64,000 nucleotides of DNA from Crocinitomix algicola (GTDB lineage: Bacteria > Bacteroidota > Bacteroidia > Flavobacteriales_D > Crocinitomicaceae). Both the position numbers and the translations under genes were made by a program. The stretch's first letter is position 1. The number at the start of each line of letters is the position of its first letter. Of the stretch, positions 1 to 7,613 are shown one piece after another. The stretch lies in the NCBI RefSeq assembly GCF_001661595.2, contig NZ_LYPF02000002.1:186001-250000 (forward strand). Direction: 5' to 3'. The notes under the pieces were generated by a model. That model was given only the letters and a program-made list of their open reading frames with translations, did no database searches and was not told where the DNA came from.

Positions 1-1
1 T

Positions 2-658
2 TTTGTTGGTGCCACTGGAGTTATTTTAACAGTTCAAATGTGCGCAGCTATGAATACCTCTCTAGTTAAGGTGTTTTTTGGAGGAGCAACCGTAGGAAGT
101 CAAGCAGGCGCAAATAATGATTATAGCGAATTGATAGAAACAACTGCTCCAAAAGTTGCTGGAGATCTCATGCTTCTTCAGAAAGTAGCTATTGTACCAG
201 GATTTGGGTTGGCCGTCGCTAAAGCCCAAAAGGTATGTCGAGAATTGAAAGATGAGTTAGCGGGTATGGGGATTGAGTTAAAATTTGTAATACATCCTGT
301 GGCAGGAAGAATGCCAGGACACATGAATGTTTTGTTGGCTGAAGCAGGGATAGAATACGATGATATTTTGGATTTAGCAGAAGGAAATGATTATTTGGAA
401 GAGGCAGATTTGTGTTTTGTGATTGGAGCAAATGATGTGGTTAATATCTCTGCGGAAAACGATCATGAATCCGTGATTTATGGAATGCCAATTGTTCAAA
501 CCTACAAGGCAAAAAGGGTTGTGGTTTTAAAGCGAAGCTTAAGCCCTGGGTACGCAGGAATTAAAAACCCTCTTTTTGAGAATGAGCAAACGTCCATGTT
601 GTTTTTGGATGCAAAATCAGCATTAGAATTAATTGTTAAAAATCTTAAGTTGAAATAG
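2..658 (+). CDS. pntB: NAD(P) transhydrogenase beta subunit, C-terminal part (5' end outside window)
   Basis: The frame is open from base 2, so this is the end of a longer gene. PntB is the membrane and NADP(H)-binding subunit of the proton-pumping transhydrogenase, which moves hydride between NADH and NADP+. Visible are the end of the membrane part (MNTSLVKVFFGG), the NADP-binding domain start (VPGFGLAVAKAQ), the conserved HPVAGRMPGHMNVLLAEA segment, GANDVVN, and the terminal KRSLSPGYAGIKNPLF block that closes over NADP. It ends 18 bases before the next gene and is probably co-transcribed with it. The alpha subunit genes are presumably just upstream. The family assignment is secure from these motifs. 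Confidence 0.95.
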   Translation, partial: FVGATGVILTVQMCAAMNTSLVKVFFGGATVGSQAGANNDYSELIETTAPKVAGDLMLLQKVAIVPGFGLAVAKAQKVCRELKDELAGMGIELKFVIHPVAGRMPGHMNVLLAEAGIEYDDILDLAEGNDYLEEADLCFVIGANDVVNISAENDHESVIYGMPIVQTYKAKRVVVLKRSLSPGYAGIKNPLFENEQTSMLFLDAKSALELIVKNLKLK

Positions 659-676
659 TAAAATTTGTGTAAAGGC

Positions 677-1465
677 ATGAAGCGCGTTATTGTCCCAATT
701 GATTTTTCAGAGACATCAGATAAGATTGTTCGAACTGCTCTCCAATTTTGTTTACATTTTAATGTCGAACTCTATTTACTCCATGTTTTTGATTATACCC
801 ATCTCGATCTTGATTTTAATCAACAAAAGGTGAAAACTGAAATTGATTTTAAGAAAAAAGAGATGGGTAAATTGGTGACTTCAATTCGAAATGATAAAAA
901 ATATGAGAAAATAAAGATTGTTGAAGCGTTTGGACATGGCACTTTGGTGAGAAATTTAAAAAGTCTAGGTTTTCAATCGAAGAAGGACTTAATTGTTTTG
1001 GGTATATCGGGAGAACATCGTTTATTGAGAAGAATGTTTGGTACGAAATGGACTGAAATTGTTCAAGAAATTGAGAACCCTATGTTTTTACAACCAAATC
1101 AGTTAGAAGTAGATTTTATCAAGTCCATAGTTCTTGGGATAAATGAATCAACAACTTTGAATAAGCCAACAAGCAATTTATTGGAAAGCGTATTGAGCAT
1201 GTATAATTTAGAGGTGATCAAATTGGTACATGTTATTGCTGACTTTAAAGATGATCGCGTAGACAACGTGGTTAAAAAATATGATTTACCTTATACATAC
1301 ACCGAATTTTGTGACACAAACATTTCTGAAGGGTTACAACATTTTGTTCAAAGAGCAAAAGACACATTACTAGTGCTAAAGAAGCGTACACCTAAATTAC
1401 CCCTTCAGAAAAACATTATCCAAGAGCTTACGTTAGATGCAAAAATTCCATTGATGATAGTTTAA
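677..1465 (+). CDS. Universal stress protein (UspA family), tandem two-domain form
   Basis: The N-terminus (VIVPIDFSETSDKIVRTALQF) is a classic UspA start, and a nucleotide-loop-like segment GISGEHRLLRRMFG follows near residue 110. About 262 residues is the length of two fused Usp folds, the second being degenerate (it begins around KSIVLGINES). I place the start at ATG 677; a TTG at 665 would add four residues. Such proteins are cytosolic, bind ATP or AMP in some members, and respond to stress or energy status. It follows pntB by a short gap, so a shared transcript is likely, ending at the hairpin at 1530. The specific role is unknown. Confidence 0.85.
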   Translation: MKRVIVPIDFSETSDKIVRTALQFCLHFNVELYLLHVFDYTHLDLDFNQQKVKTEIDFKKKEMGKLVTSIRNDKKYEKIKIVEAFGHGTLVRNLKSLGFQSKKDLIVLGISGEHRLLRRMFGTKWTEIVQEIENPMFLQPNQLEVDFIKSIVLGINESTTLNKPTSNLLESVLSMYNLEVIKLVHVIADFKDDRVDNVVKKYDLPYTYTEFCDTNISEGLQHFVQRAKDTLLVLKKRTPKLPLQKNIIQELTLDAKIPLMIV

Positions 1466-1529
1466 GGTTTATAATCATCATTTGAATATTGAGTTTAGTT
1501 TAGTGAGCATTTAAAGTAAGGAGGATAAA

Positions 1530-1566
1530 AAAAAGGACTGTTCTGTAAGGGACGGTTCTTTTTGTT
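1530..1566 (+). terminator. Intrinsic terminator after pntB-usp
   Basis: Arms 1530-1543 and 1550-1563 pair over 14 positions (A-T, G-C and some G-U pairs) around the loop TGTAAG, and the 3' arm runs into TTCTTTTT. Placement 65 bases after the stress-protein stop fits the end of that transcript. Confidence 0.75.
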
Positions 1567-1654
1567 TGGTGAAAAGTCTAAATAACTGCAATTCTAAAAC
1601 GAGATGACTGTTGACTGCATGTGTTTTTCTGAATGGCGTGCTGTTAATTTAAAG

Positions 1655-1749
1655 AAAAAAAGCAGGTAGATTTTCAAAGATTATATATTCAATAATTAAC
1701 CCAAAACTTATGAAAAAGTAAATTAATCTTCTACTCTGTCTACCTGCAC
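1655..1749 (-). ncRNA. ssrS: Candidate 6S-like (Flavo-1 type) small RNA
   Basis: This is a stand-alone transcription unit on the minus strand with no ORF. A promoter TTTG-N21-TATCTTTG (1784 to 1752) is followed about 5 nt later by GCAGGTAGA (1747-1739). The unit ends with the exact complement TCTACCTGC (1670-1662) followed by a T tract (1661-1656). The two ends therefore close a 9-bp stem. Inside, AAGATTA (1730-1724) pairs with TAATCTT, and TTCATAA pairs with TTATTGAA with one bulge, giving a rod of stems and internal loops about 95 nt long. A closing end stem plus a central bubble is the architecture of 6S RNA, which binds RNA polymerase holoenzyme. From memory, the Bacteroidota form is short and corresponds to the Flavo-1 family. 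Identity is inferred from structure only, so another structured sRNA is possible. Confidence 0.6.
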
Positions 1750-1751
1750 TA

Positions 1752-1784
1752 CAAAGATACAAAGACTTAAACGATATATCCAAA
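1752..1784 (-). promoter_or_regulatory. Promoter of the 6S-like RNA
   Basis: Read on the minus strand: TTTG at 1784-1781, 21 nt, then TATCTTTG at 1759-1752, an exact match to the Bacteroidota -7 element TAnnTTTG. The predicted start lies at the 5' arm of the closing stem of the RNA. Confidence 0.65.
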
Positions 1785-2009
1785 CAAATTCCATAGGAAG
1801 ACTAATTTTATCGATAAACGGTCTTTTTATTATGATACTGGTCTGAAAAACTTCGCTAAAATTAAAATTATTAAATCAAGCTGATTGTATTATCCGCTAA
1901 GGATGGCAATGACAGCTTACTGAAAAAATGATTTTAGTTTGGCTAGACTTGAAAGGTGACAACAGAAACCCTTTCAAGATTATGCAAAAACTTAGTCATT
2001 TTGAAGTAA
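1785..2009. other. Non-coding stretch with one hairpin
   Basis: No gene is seen here. A perfect 9-bp inverted repeat, CTTGAAAGG (1948-1956) and CCTTTCAAG (1970-1978), lies 31 bases beyond the stop of the GIY-YIG gene. It could end or stabilise that minus-strand transcript, although no T tract follows. Confidence 0.4.
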
Positions 2010-2279
2010 CTATAATGGACAGCCTGTTAAAGCGGCCAGAAAAATTTTAATCCACATCCTTCCCTTACTTCCTTTAAGCATTTTCTCTCTTTTTATTGCA
2101 AGAGTTTTGCTAAGAAAAATTTCCACATGAATAACTTTCCAAGGACGAAAATTTTTGGTGTAGCCTTTATGTCCGTTATTATGATAATATATGCGTTGAA
2201 TTAAATTGCTAGTGTAACCGATATAAATTTTATCGAAATTATCACTATATAGCACATATACAGCAAAATGCGTTTCCAT
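2010..2279 (-). CDS. GIY-YIG nuclease superfamily protein (YhbQ/UPF0213-like)
   Basis: An 89-residue single-domain protein. The core motif is YVLY at residues 8-11 and YIG at 19-21, followed by R29 and by the REKMLKGSKGR basic segment typical of stand-alone GIY-YIG proteins in Bacteroidota. The tail LAALTGCPL is unlike the usual ending of the family. The fold is that of homing endonucleases and UvrC; small stand-alone members probably act on DNA, but their role is largely unknown. It is a single gene ending 45 bases from a tRNA on the same strand, with the tRNA terminator between them. Confidence 0.85.
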   Translation of the reverse strand: METHFAVYVLYSDNFDKIYIGYTSNLIQRIYYHNNGHKGYTKNFRPWKVIHVEIFLSKTLAIKREKMLKGSKGRMWIKIFLAALTGCPL

Positions 2280-2298
2280 AAGTGTTAGGTTTTGGGTT

Positions 2299-2329
2299 AA
2301 AAAAAACCGAAAGTAGAACTTCCGGTTTT
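2299..2329 (-). terminator. Terminator of the tRNA-Met transcript
   Basis: On the minus strand a 10-bp stem (AAACCGGAAG with CTTTCGGTTT, one mismatch) is followed by a run of T. It lies immediately after the tRNA 3' end and before the GIY-YIG start. Confidence 0.75.
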
Positions 2330-2333
2330 CAAG

Positions 2334-2407
2334 TGGCGAGAGGGAGATTTGAACTCCCGACCTCAGGGTTATGAATCCTGCGCTCTAACCAACTGAGCTA
2401 CCTCGCC
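2334..2407 (-). tRNA. tRNA-Met (anticodon CAT), elongator type
   Basis: A full cloverleaf can be read on the minus strand: acceptor GGCGAGG pairs with TCTCGCC, D arm AGCTCAGTTGGTTAGAGC, anticodon loop TTCATAA, T arm GGGAG-TTCAAAT-CTCCC, discriminator A, and no encoded CCA. G1-C72 pairing argues against the initiator tRNA. A CAT anticodon could also be lysidine-modified Ile2, but the sequence resembles elongator Met of Bacteroidota. Confidence 0.93.
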
Positions 2408-2431
2408 GTATTCATTTCTCAATGTGGGGTG

Positions 2432-2464
2432 CAAATGTAAATTATTTTTCTTAAATACCATCAA
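2432..2464 (-). promoter_or_regulatory. Promoter of tRNA-Met
   Basis: TACATTTG at 2439-2432 (minus strand) matches TAnnTTTG exactly, with TTG about 22 nt upstream. It is followed by GCACCCC and lies 24 nt before the tRNA 5' end. Confidence 0.6.
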
Positions 2465-2530
2465 TATTTTTTAAATAATTATTTAAAAAAAGGCATAAAA
2501 ATTCTAACCGGCTGAAAGCCTATTAATTTC

Positions 2531-2553
2531 TAAATTTGTTTTTGATAATTTTG
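2531..2553 (+). promoter_or_regulatory. Two overlapping -7 elements before the AlkB-like gene
   Basis: TAAATTTG (2531-2538) and TAATTTTG (2546-2553) both match TAnnTTTG. The second ends 5 nt before the ATG, so transcription from it would give a leaderless mRNA; the first would leave a leader of roughly 15 nt. Confidence 0.45.
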
Positions 2554-2558
2554 ACATT

Positions 2559-3173
2559 ATGAAGTTATTTCCTGAGGATGGAGAAAAGAATTGGCTGCCT
2601 TATAATGGGGTTGTAAATTATTTTGGAATTATAATGAATGCACAGATGATAGGTTTTTATTTTAATCACTTAATGCACGAAATACCTTGGCGACATGATG
2701 AAGCACACCTCTATGGTAAGAGAATAATTACGAAAAGGAAAGTAGCTTGGTATGGAGATGAGCCATTTCCGTACCGTTATTCAGGTACAACAAAGACTGC
2801 TTTGCCTTGGACCAAGGAGTTGTTAGAATTAAAAGTAAAAGTCGAGCAGCGAACAAAGGAAACGTTTAATTCTTGTTTACTTAACTTGTATCACGATGGA
2901 TCAGAAGGAATGGCATGGCATAGCGATGGGGAAAGAGAATTGAAGAAAAATGGTGCGATAGCAGCATTGAGTTTAGGAGCAGAACGAAAATTTTCTTTAA
3001 AGCATAAGAAGGACCGTACAAAAATAAACTTTCTGCTTGAAAATGGTAGTTTATTAGTAATGAAAGGCGAGACACAAACTTATTGGTTACATCGCATTCC
3101 ACCAACGAAGAAGGTATTTGAACCGAGAATTAGTTTAACCTTTAGAACAATAGCGAAGGAAGCAACTATTTAG
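2559..3173 (+). CDS. AlkB-like 2-oxoglutarate/Fe(II) dioxygenase
   Basis: This protein oxidatively removes alkyl groups from DNA or RNA bases using 2-oxoglutarate and O2. Iron ligands are visible as H121 and D123 (WHSDGE) and H178 (WLHRIP), and the 2-oxoglutarate-binding arginines as R190 and R196 (PRISLTFR). NLYHDG, just before the HxD motif, is typical of AlkB homologues. At 204 residues it is full length for the ALKBH2/3-like bacterial group, which is distinct from E. coli AlkB. It is transcribed alone and overlaps the convergent HU-SPOR gene by 8 bases. Substrate preference cannot be told from the sequence. Confidence 0.92.
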   Translation: MKLFPEDGEKNWLPYNGVVNYFGIIMNAQMIGFYFNHLMHEIPWRHDEAHLYGKRIITKRKVAWYGDEPFPYRYSGTTKTALPWTKELLELKVKVEQRTKETFNSCLLNLYHDGSEGMAWHSDGERELKKNGAIAALSLGAERKFSLKHKKDRTKINFLLENGSLLVMKGETQTYWLHRIPPTKKVFEPRISLTFRTIAKEATI

Positions 3174-4503
3174 GCCATTTAAATACCCAAGCTTCACTTG
3201 CATCAGTACTAACACTTGATTTTCCATTGTAAGCCTCGCTATTAGAATCGTAAGACTTGATTGAGACCATGTAGAGTCCATCAAATCGACCTAAAATTAT
3301 AGCAGGATAACCTTTGTTCGACATTGCTTCTACATAGGCTTCTGCATTTGATTTTTCGCTAAATGAGTTCCCTATTAAATGATATGATCCGTTATTTGAA
3401 GAAGTGACTACTGGCTTTGATTCACTTTCAGTTTCCTGAACACCATTATTGGTTTCGTTTTTATCAGTTGAATCTAAGTCTTCAAAATTTTCGACATGCG
3501 TCGTGTCGGCAACCATAGTCTCCTCTTGAGAATCATCGCTTTCACTTAAAGCTTCTTTTTCACCAGAGTTTTGGACAGTTTCAGGCTTGGATTCTTCTTT
3601 ATTGATGAATGCTAAAATCTGATCTTTGAAAAAATAACCTGTCACTGTTAAGCCAATTAATAGAAGCAAGAGAATAATCCAAGGTAATTTTGATTTTTTC
3701 TTTTTTTCGATCTTCTCTTCTTTCTTCTTCTGAGCTTTAGGGATAGTTTTCTGTTTCGATTTTTCGTCAAACGACGCTTTGGTTTCTTTTACTTTATTAC
3801 CAATTTCGGCTACTGTTTTATCCGTTTTTTCAGAAACGATAGCTGTCGCTGCATTGGCCTTATCTTTCAATGAATTTTCTTCTTTTTTATTATCCTCCTC
3901 TGCAGGTTTAAAAGTGTTTTTCGCTTGTTTGTCTTCCGTTTTTGGACTTGCTTTGGCAACTGCCTTTGGAGCGGCTAACTCTTCCTTTTTGGCAAGTTTT
4001 TCAGCCTCCTCTTTAGCTTTTTTCTTCGCTTTTTCTATTTTTTTAGCTTCTTCTTCCTTTTTCGCTTTTAAGGCCTCAGCTTCCTTTTCAGATTTATTCT
4101 CTCGAATGATGTCAGCAGGTGTTACAACCGTCTTTTTAACCGTTTCTTTTTCCTCTTGTGATTCGTTTTCACCACTCAGGATTGCCCCTTCATTGGTCAT
4201 TTCAAAATCGACATCACCATCCGAATTTTTGACAAATCTTCCGAATTCAAACATATCGTAAGAATTGCCTTTTCCCAGCTCAGCTTCAATTTCGCGAACA
4301 AATTTTGCAACTTTGTTTTGAGCCTCTTGCTGTTCAATACCCTCCTTTTCTGCGATAAATTTTGCTAAACTACCATCATTAAATTTGAGATGTTGATTGA
4401 AAACAATCTTACCGGTTTTCTGACTTGGCACCATAAGAGCTCCTAAACCAGGGAGAATTACTGAATTTTGAATCTTTAGTATTTCAATCAAGTATTTATT
4501 CAT
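3166..4503 (-). CDS. HU/CCDC81-type and SPOR domain membrane protein
   Basis: There are four parts. Residues 1-95 match the HU-CCDC81 bacterial domain (ILPGLGALMVPSQ; FEFGRF). Residues about 110-265 are a Lys/Glu/Ala-rich, probably coiled-coil linker. One membrane segment lies near 272-292 (LPWIILLLLLIGLTVTGYFF), preceded by a lysine cluster. A C-terminal SPOR domain (SYHLIGNSFSEKSNAEAY...) completes it. The HU-like part should be cytosolic and SPOR periplasmic; SPOR domains bind denuded peptidoglycan at division septa. Known of families: HU-fold DNA or protein binding and septal targeting. Inferred: it links cytosolic nucleoid or cytoskeletal material to the septal wall. This architecture recurs in Bacteroidota and is little studied. 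Confidence 0.85.
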   Translation of the reverse strand: MNKYLIEILKIQNSVILPGLGALMVPSQKTGKIVFNQHLKFNDGSLAKFIAEKEGIEQQEAQNKVAKFVREIEAELGKGNSYDMFEFGRFVKNSDGDVDFEMTNEGAILSGENESQEEKETVKKTVVTPADIIRENKSEKEAEALKAKKEEEAKKIEKAKKKAKEEAEKLAKKEELAAPKAVAKASPKTEDKQAKNTFKPAEEDNKKEENSLKDKANAATAIVSEKTDKTVAEIGNKVKETKASFDEKSKQKTIPKAQKKKEEKIEKKKKSKLPWIILLLLLIGLTVTGYFFKDQILAFINKEESKPETVQNSGEKEALSESDDSQEETMVADTTHVENFEDLDSTDKNETNNGVQETESESKPVVTSSNNGSYHLIGNSFSEKSNAEAYVEAMSNKGYPAIILGRFDGLYMVSIKSYDSNSEAYNGKSSVSTDASEAWVFKWPK

Positions 4504-4602
4504 GATGGTAATTTTTGGCTTTGTTATTGGTTTATTGTAAAACGATTACAAAATAAGAAATTCATTTTATTTTGCGCTATTCAAAAAATAATTTAGACGA
4601 AT

Positions 4603-5451
4603 TTATAAATCACTTAGTTTAAAAGTGCGATCTAAACGAACACCTTTCTCAGTTAATTTAACCGTACAACATTCATTTTGATGGTCATGTTCAAGCATCA
4701 AAACAAAACTTTCTTTTGCTGCTGTTTCTAGAAAATCTCCTTTTTCAGCAAGGGTTAATAAGGGGCGTGTATCGTACCCCATAACATAAGGCAAAGGAAT
4801 GTGACCAACGCTTGGTAGTAAATCGGCCATGAAAACTAATTTATTTCCTTTATAATCTAACATCGGTAACATTTGACTGTCCGTATGACCATCAACAAAT
4901 AAAAAATCCATTCCTAATAATTCAGGAGCTTTTGTAATTTGATTTTCTCGATTGATAAATTTTAGCTGACCACTTTCCTGAATGGGAAGTATATTCTCTG
5001 CTAGAAAAGAGGCTTTTTCACGTGCATTTGGTTCGGTAGCCCATTTCCAATGCCTTTCATTACTCCAATATGTAGCATTTTTAAATACAGGTCTAAAACC
5101 ATTATCCGTGCGAGAAATGGCACCTCCACAATGGTCAAAATGTAAATGAGTTAAAACTACATCAGTTATGTCATCAAGTGAAAAACCGTACTGCTCAATA
5201 CTCGATTTTAAGGTTTCATTGCCAAATAGATAATAATAACTGAAAAATTTTTCAGATTGTTTATCTCCAATACCGGTATCAACAAGAATTAACCGATCAC
5301 CTTCTTCAATCAGTAAACAGCGCATGCTCCAAGAGCACATATTGTTTTCGTCTGCAGGATTTGTGCGTTGCCAAATGGATTTAGGAACGACACCAAACAT
5401 TGCACCACCGTCAAGTTTAAAATTACCAGTTTCGATAGGATATAATCTCAT
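4603..5451 (-). CDS. Metallo-beta-lactamase-fold hydrolase (lactonase-like)
   Basis: The zinc-binding HLHFDH motif is at residues 102-107. Further ligands are probable in DGHTDSQM and in the MADLLPS region, and the final conserved His may lie in MLEHDHQNE. At 282 residues with an N-terminal strand region before the motif, it resembles the N-acyl-homoserine lactonase/quinolone-hydrolase-like branch of the superfamily. It appears cytosolic, with no signal peptide. It is a single gene with a candidate -7 element TATATTTG at 5475-5468. The natural substrate is unknown, and lactonase activity is only a family-level possibility. Confidence 0.8.
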   Translation of the reverse strand: MRLYPIETGNFKLDGGAMFGVVPKSIWQRTNPADENNMCSWSMRCLLIEEGDRLILVDTGIGDKQSEKFFSYYYLFGNETLKSSIEQYGFSLDDITDVVLTHLHFDHCGGAISRTDNGFRPVFKNATYWSNERHWKWATEPNAREKASFLAENILPIQESGQLKFINRENQITKAPELLGMDFLFVDGHTDSQMLPMLDYKGNKLVFMADLLPSVGHIPLPYVMGYDTRPLLTLAEKGDFLETAAKESFVLMLEHDHQNECCTVKLTEKGVRLDRTFKLSDL

Positions 5452-5610
5452 AAAAAATATTTTCTACCAAATATAAAGATTGATTGAAGGAAAATTTAGA
5501 AATCGAGTGTTTATTTTTATTGTTCCAAAATAAGCTGTTGAAAACTATAGGAGATGAGGAGATTTGATACGTTATTTTTGGTCAATTTAGTAGAAAGAAT
5601 AAAAGAAGTT

Positions 5611-6969
5611 ATGCGCGTACATTTTATTGCAATTGGAGGAAGTGCAATGCACAATTTGGCAATTGCCTTGAAACGAAAAGGGGATGTGGTAACCGGATCG
5701 GATGATGAGATTTTTGAACCCTCCAAAAGTCGTTTAGCAGAAAATGGTATTTTACCCAAAAGCATTGGATGGAATACGGATTTAATTACAACTGATCTCG
5801 ACGCAATTATTCTTGGAATGCATGCACGCATTGATAACCCGGAATTATTAAAGGCTCAAAAATTAGACTTAAAAATTTATTCATACCCTGAGTTCATATT
5901 CGAACAAACAAAAGATAAAATTCGACTTGTTGTTGGGGGTAGTCATGGTAAAACTTCAATCACATCAATGCTTTTACATGTCATGGATAAGCTTGGTATA
6001 GAAACAGACTTTTTAGTTGGAGCCTTATTAGATGGCTTTGATTGTATGGTGCAACTTTCTGATGCTAAATACATTGTTATTGAGGGCGATGAGTATTTAT
6101 CTTCGCCAATCGACTTAAAACCAAAATTTCACTGGTATGCGCCACATATTGCTTTAATTAGTGGAATTGCATGGGATCATATTAATGTTTTTCCGACGTT
6201 TGAAAACTACGTTTCACAGTTTAAAATATTTACTGAAAAGATAGAAGAGAAGGGGAGTTTGATTTATTTTAAACATGATGAATCAATACAAAGTATAGTT
6301 CCTAAACTTAGAGAAGATATTCAAAAAGTTGGTTATGAAGCAGCTCCCTACAAGGTTGTTGAAGGTGTAACATATGTTCATTATAATAATCAAGAAATTC
6401 CGCTTAAAGTTTTTGGAAACCATAATCTTCAAAACATTGAAGGAGCACGGTTAATGTTAAAAGGTATTGGTGTTTCCGATGACGATTTTTATCGTGCAAT
6501 ACAATCCTTTAAAGGCGCAGCAAAACGTTTGGAATTAATTGCTGAGGGGCCAAGTTCTAATGCTTATAAAGATTTTGCGCACTCGCCCTCTAAACTGAAA
6601 GCAACGGTTTCGGCAGTGAACGAACAATTTCCGAACCGTAAATTAATTGCATGCATGGAACTTCATACATTTTCATCGTTAAAAAAAGAATTCCTGCCTC
6701 AATATGATCAATGCATGGTTGAGGCCGATGAGGCATTAGTTTATTTTAGCCCAGAAGTCGTAGCACATAAAAAGTTAGATCCCATTACCGCAGAAATGGT
6801 TGAACAGGCTTTTGGTTCAGCCAACGTTAAGGTGTATACAAACTCTGAAAAGTTGCAAAGTGATTTGAAAAGTAAAAATTGGGAAAATTCAAACTTACTT
6901 TTGATGAGCTCAGGAAATTTTCACGGAATTGATTTAAATGCTTTTGCAAAATCTTTAATCGAAGAGTAA
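5611..6969 (+). CDS. mpl: UDP-N-acetylmuramate:L-alanyl-gamma-D-glutamyl-meso-DAP ligase
   Basis: Mpl re-attaches recycled murein tripeptide to UDP-MurNAc, bypassing MurC-E, in cytosolic peptidoglycan recycling. The Mur-ligase layout is visible: N-terminal MRVHFIAIGGSAMHNLAIAL, P-loop GSHGKTS at residues 110-116, a central ATPase domain (EGDEYLSSPIDLKP), and a C-terminal domain with KDFAHSPSKLKATVSA. I start at ATG 5611, where the conserved Mur N-terminus begins; the upstream ATG 5554 would add 19 unconserved residues. The resulting 452 residues fit the family. It converges on the next gene with no intergenic base. Confidence 0.93.
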   Translation: MRVHFIAIGGSAMHNLAIALKRKGDVVTGSDDEIFEPSKSRLAENGILPKSIGWNTDLITTDLDAIILGMHARIDNPELLKAQKLDLKIYSYPEFIFEQTKDKIRLVVGGSHGKTSITSMLLHVMDKLGIETDFLVGALLDGFDCMVQLSDAKYIVIEGDEYLSSPIDLKPKFHWYAPHIALISGIAWDHINVFPTFENYVSQFKIFTEKIEEKGSLIYFKHDESIQSIVPKLREDIQKVGYEAAPYKVVEGVTYVHYNNQEIPLKVFGNHNLQNIEGARLMLKGIGVSDDDFYRAIQSFKGAAKRLELIAEGPSSNAYKDFAHSPSKLKATVSAVNEQFPNRKLIACMELHTFSSLKKEFLPQYDQCMVEADEALVYFSPEVVAHKKLDPITAEMVEQAFGSANVKVYTNSEKLQSDLKSKNWENSNLLLMSSGNFHGIDLNAFAKSLIEE

Positions 6970-7530
6970 TTATTGTCTGAGGATAATTTTTCGAATAACA
7001 ATTGTGACAAAGAAAGAATAGAAAAGAGAGAACATAAATAAGATCATTAAGTGAAAGAATGATGTGAAAAATTCTCCTACAAAAGTTCTTGTTTGGTCTT
7101 CTTGATTTTCAATAAAGTCATCAAAGCTCTTATTGGTCCACTTGTCATCAACAGCTTGAATGTCTTTTATATAAGTCTCTTCGTTTGGAATTTTTTCATG
7201 AATAGCAGCTATTCTGTCGTTCGTGATACTTTCCTTTATGCTTTCGTCTATTTGACTGTGGTAGAGATATACAAATCCTGTAATGAGAATCGTATACACA
7301 ATACCAGATTGCATTGCAATTTTGAAGTCTTCAATAGCGTTTACTGTTTCGTAATTATTCTCTTTTTTGGTTAAGTATAACCCCGTGAAAATAGCACCGA
7401 GTAGTAAAAACAGATTGATGAGCTCAGATACAATGAAAAAATCCACTGAGTACCCTAGTAAGTAGGCAATTAGGACCAAAATGATCCAAATAATTCCAAA
7501 TAATAAACCTGCTTTTACTGAAGTCTTCAT
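6970..7530 (-). CDS. DUF4199-like four-helix membrane protein
   Basis: A 186-residue protein has four predicted membrane helices: AGLLFGIIWIILVLIAYLLG, a second around residues 30-52, a third near YTILITGFVYLYH, and the last near the C-terminus (MILFMFSLFYSFFVTIVI). The loop between helices 3 and 4 is long, hydrophilic and Asn/Asp-rich. This layout is that of DUF4199, a Bacteroidota-specific family of unknown function. It is a single gene, abutting mpl tail to tail. Confidence 0.65.
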   Translation of the reverse strand: MKTSVKAGLLFGIIWIILVLIAYLLGYSVDFFIVSELINLFLLLGAIFTGLYLTKKENNYETVNAIEDFKIAMQSGIVYTILITGFVYLYHSQIDESIKESITNDRIAAIHEKIPNEETYIKDIQAVDDKWTNKSFDDFIENQEDQTRTFVGEFFTSFFHLMILFMFSLFYSFFVTIVIRKIILRQ

Positions 7531-7613
7531 TATAGTACATTAGAGTTGATGCACAAATTTAACATCATTCCATTTGTAATGGCCTTATTATTTAGAATTA
7601 ATTCTAGATTTAT

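Noticed and set aside
1710-1721. ATG-AAA-AAG-TAA minigene between the arms of the 1.7 kb inverted repeat
   Set aside because: It is on the plus strand, while promoter and T run show that the unit is transcribed from the minus strand.
1948-1978. 9-bp inverted repeat as an intrinsic terminator of the GIY-YIG gene
   Set aside because: Stem is sound, but no T tract follows on the minus strand, so I list it only as a hairpin.
2334-2407. tRNA-Met as an integration site for a mobile element
   Set aside because: No integrase, phage gene or repeat of the tRNA 3' end was seen on either side.
3779-4261. 160-residue plus-strand ORF antisense to the HU-SPOR gene
   Set aside because: It mirrors the Lys/Glu/Ala-rich linker of the real gene, giving a Ser/Phe/Leu-rich product; the sense protein has recognisable domains on both sides.
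5554-5610. N-terminal extension of Mpl
   Set aside because: The 19 extra residues precede the conserved Mur ligase start MRVHFIAIGG and look like translated leader.
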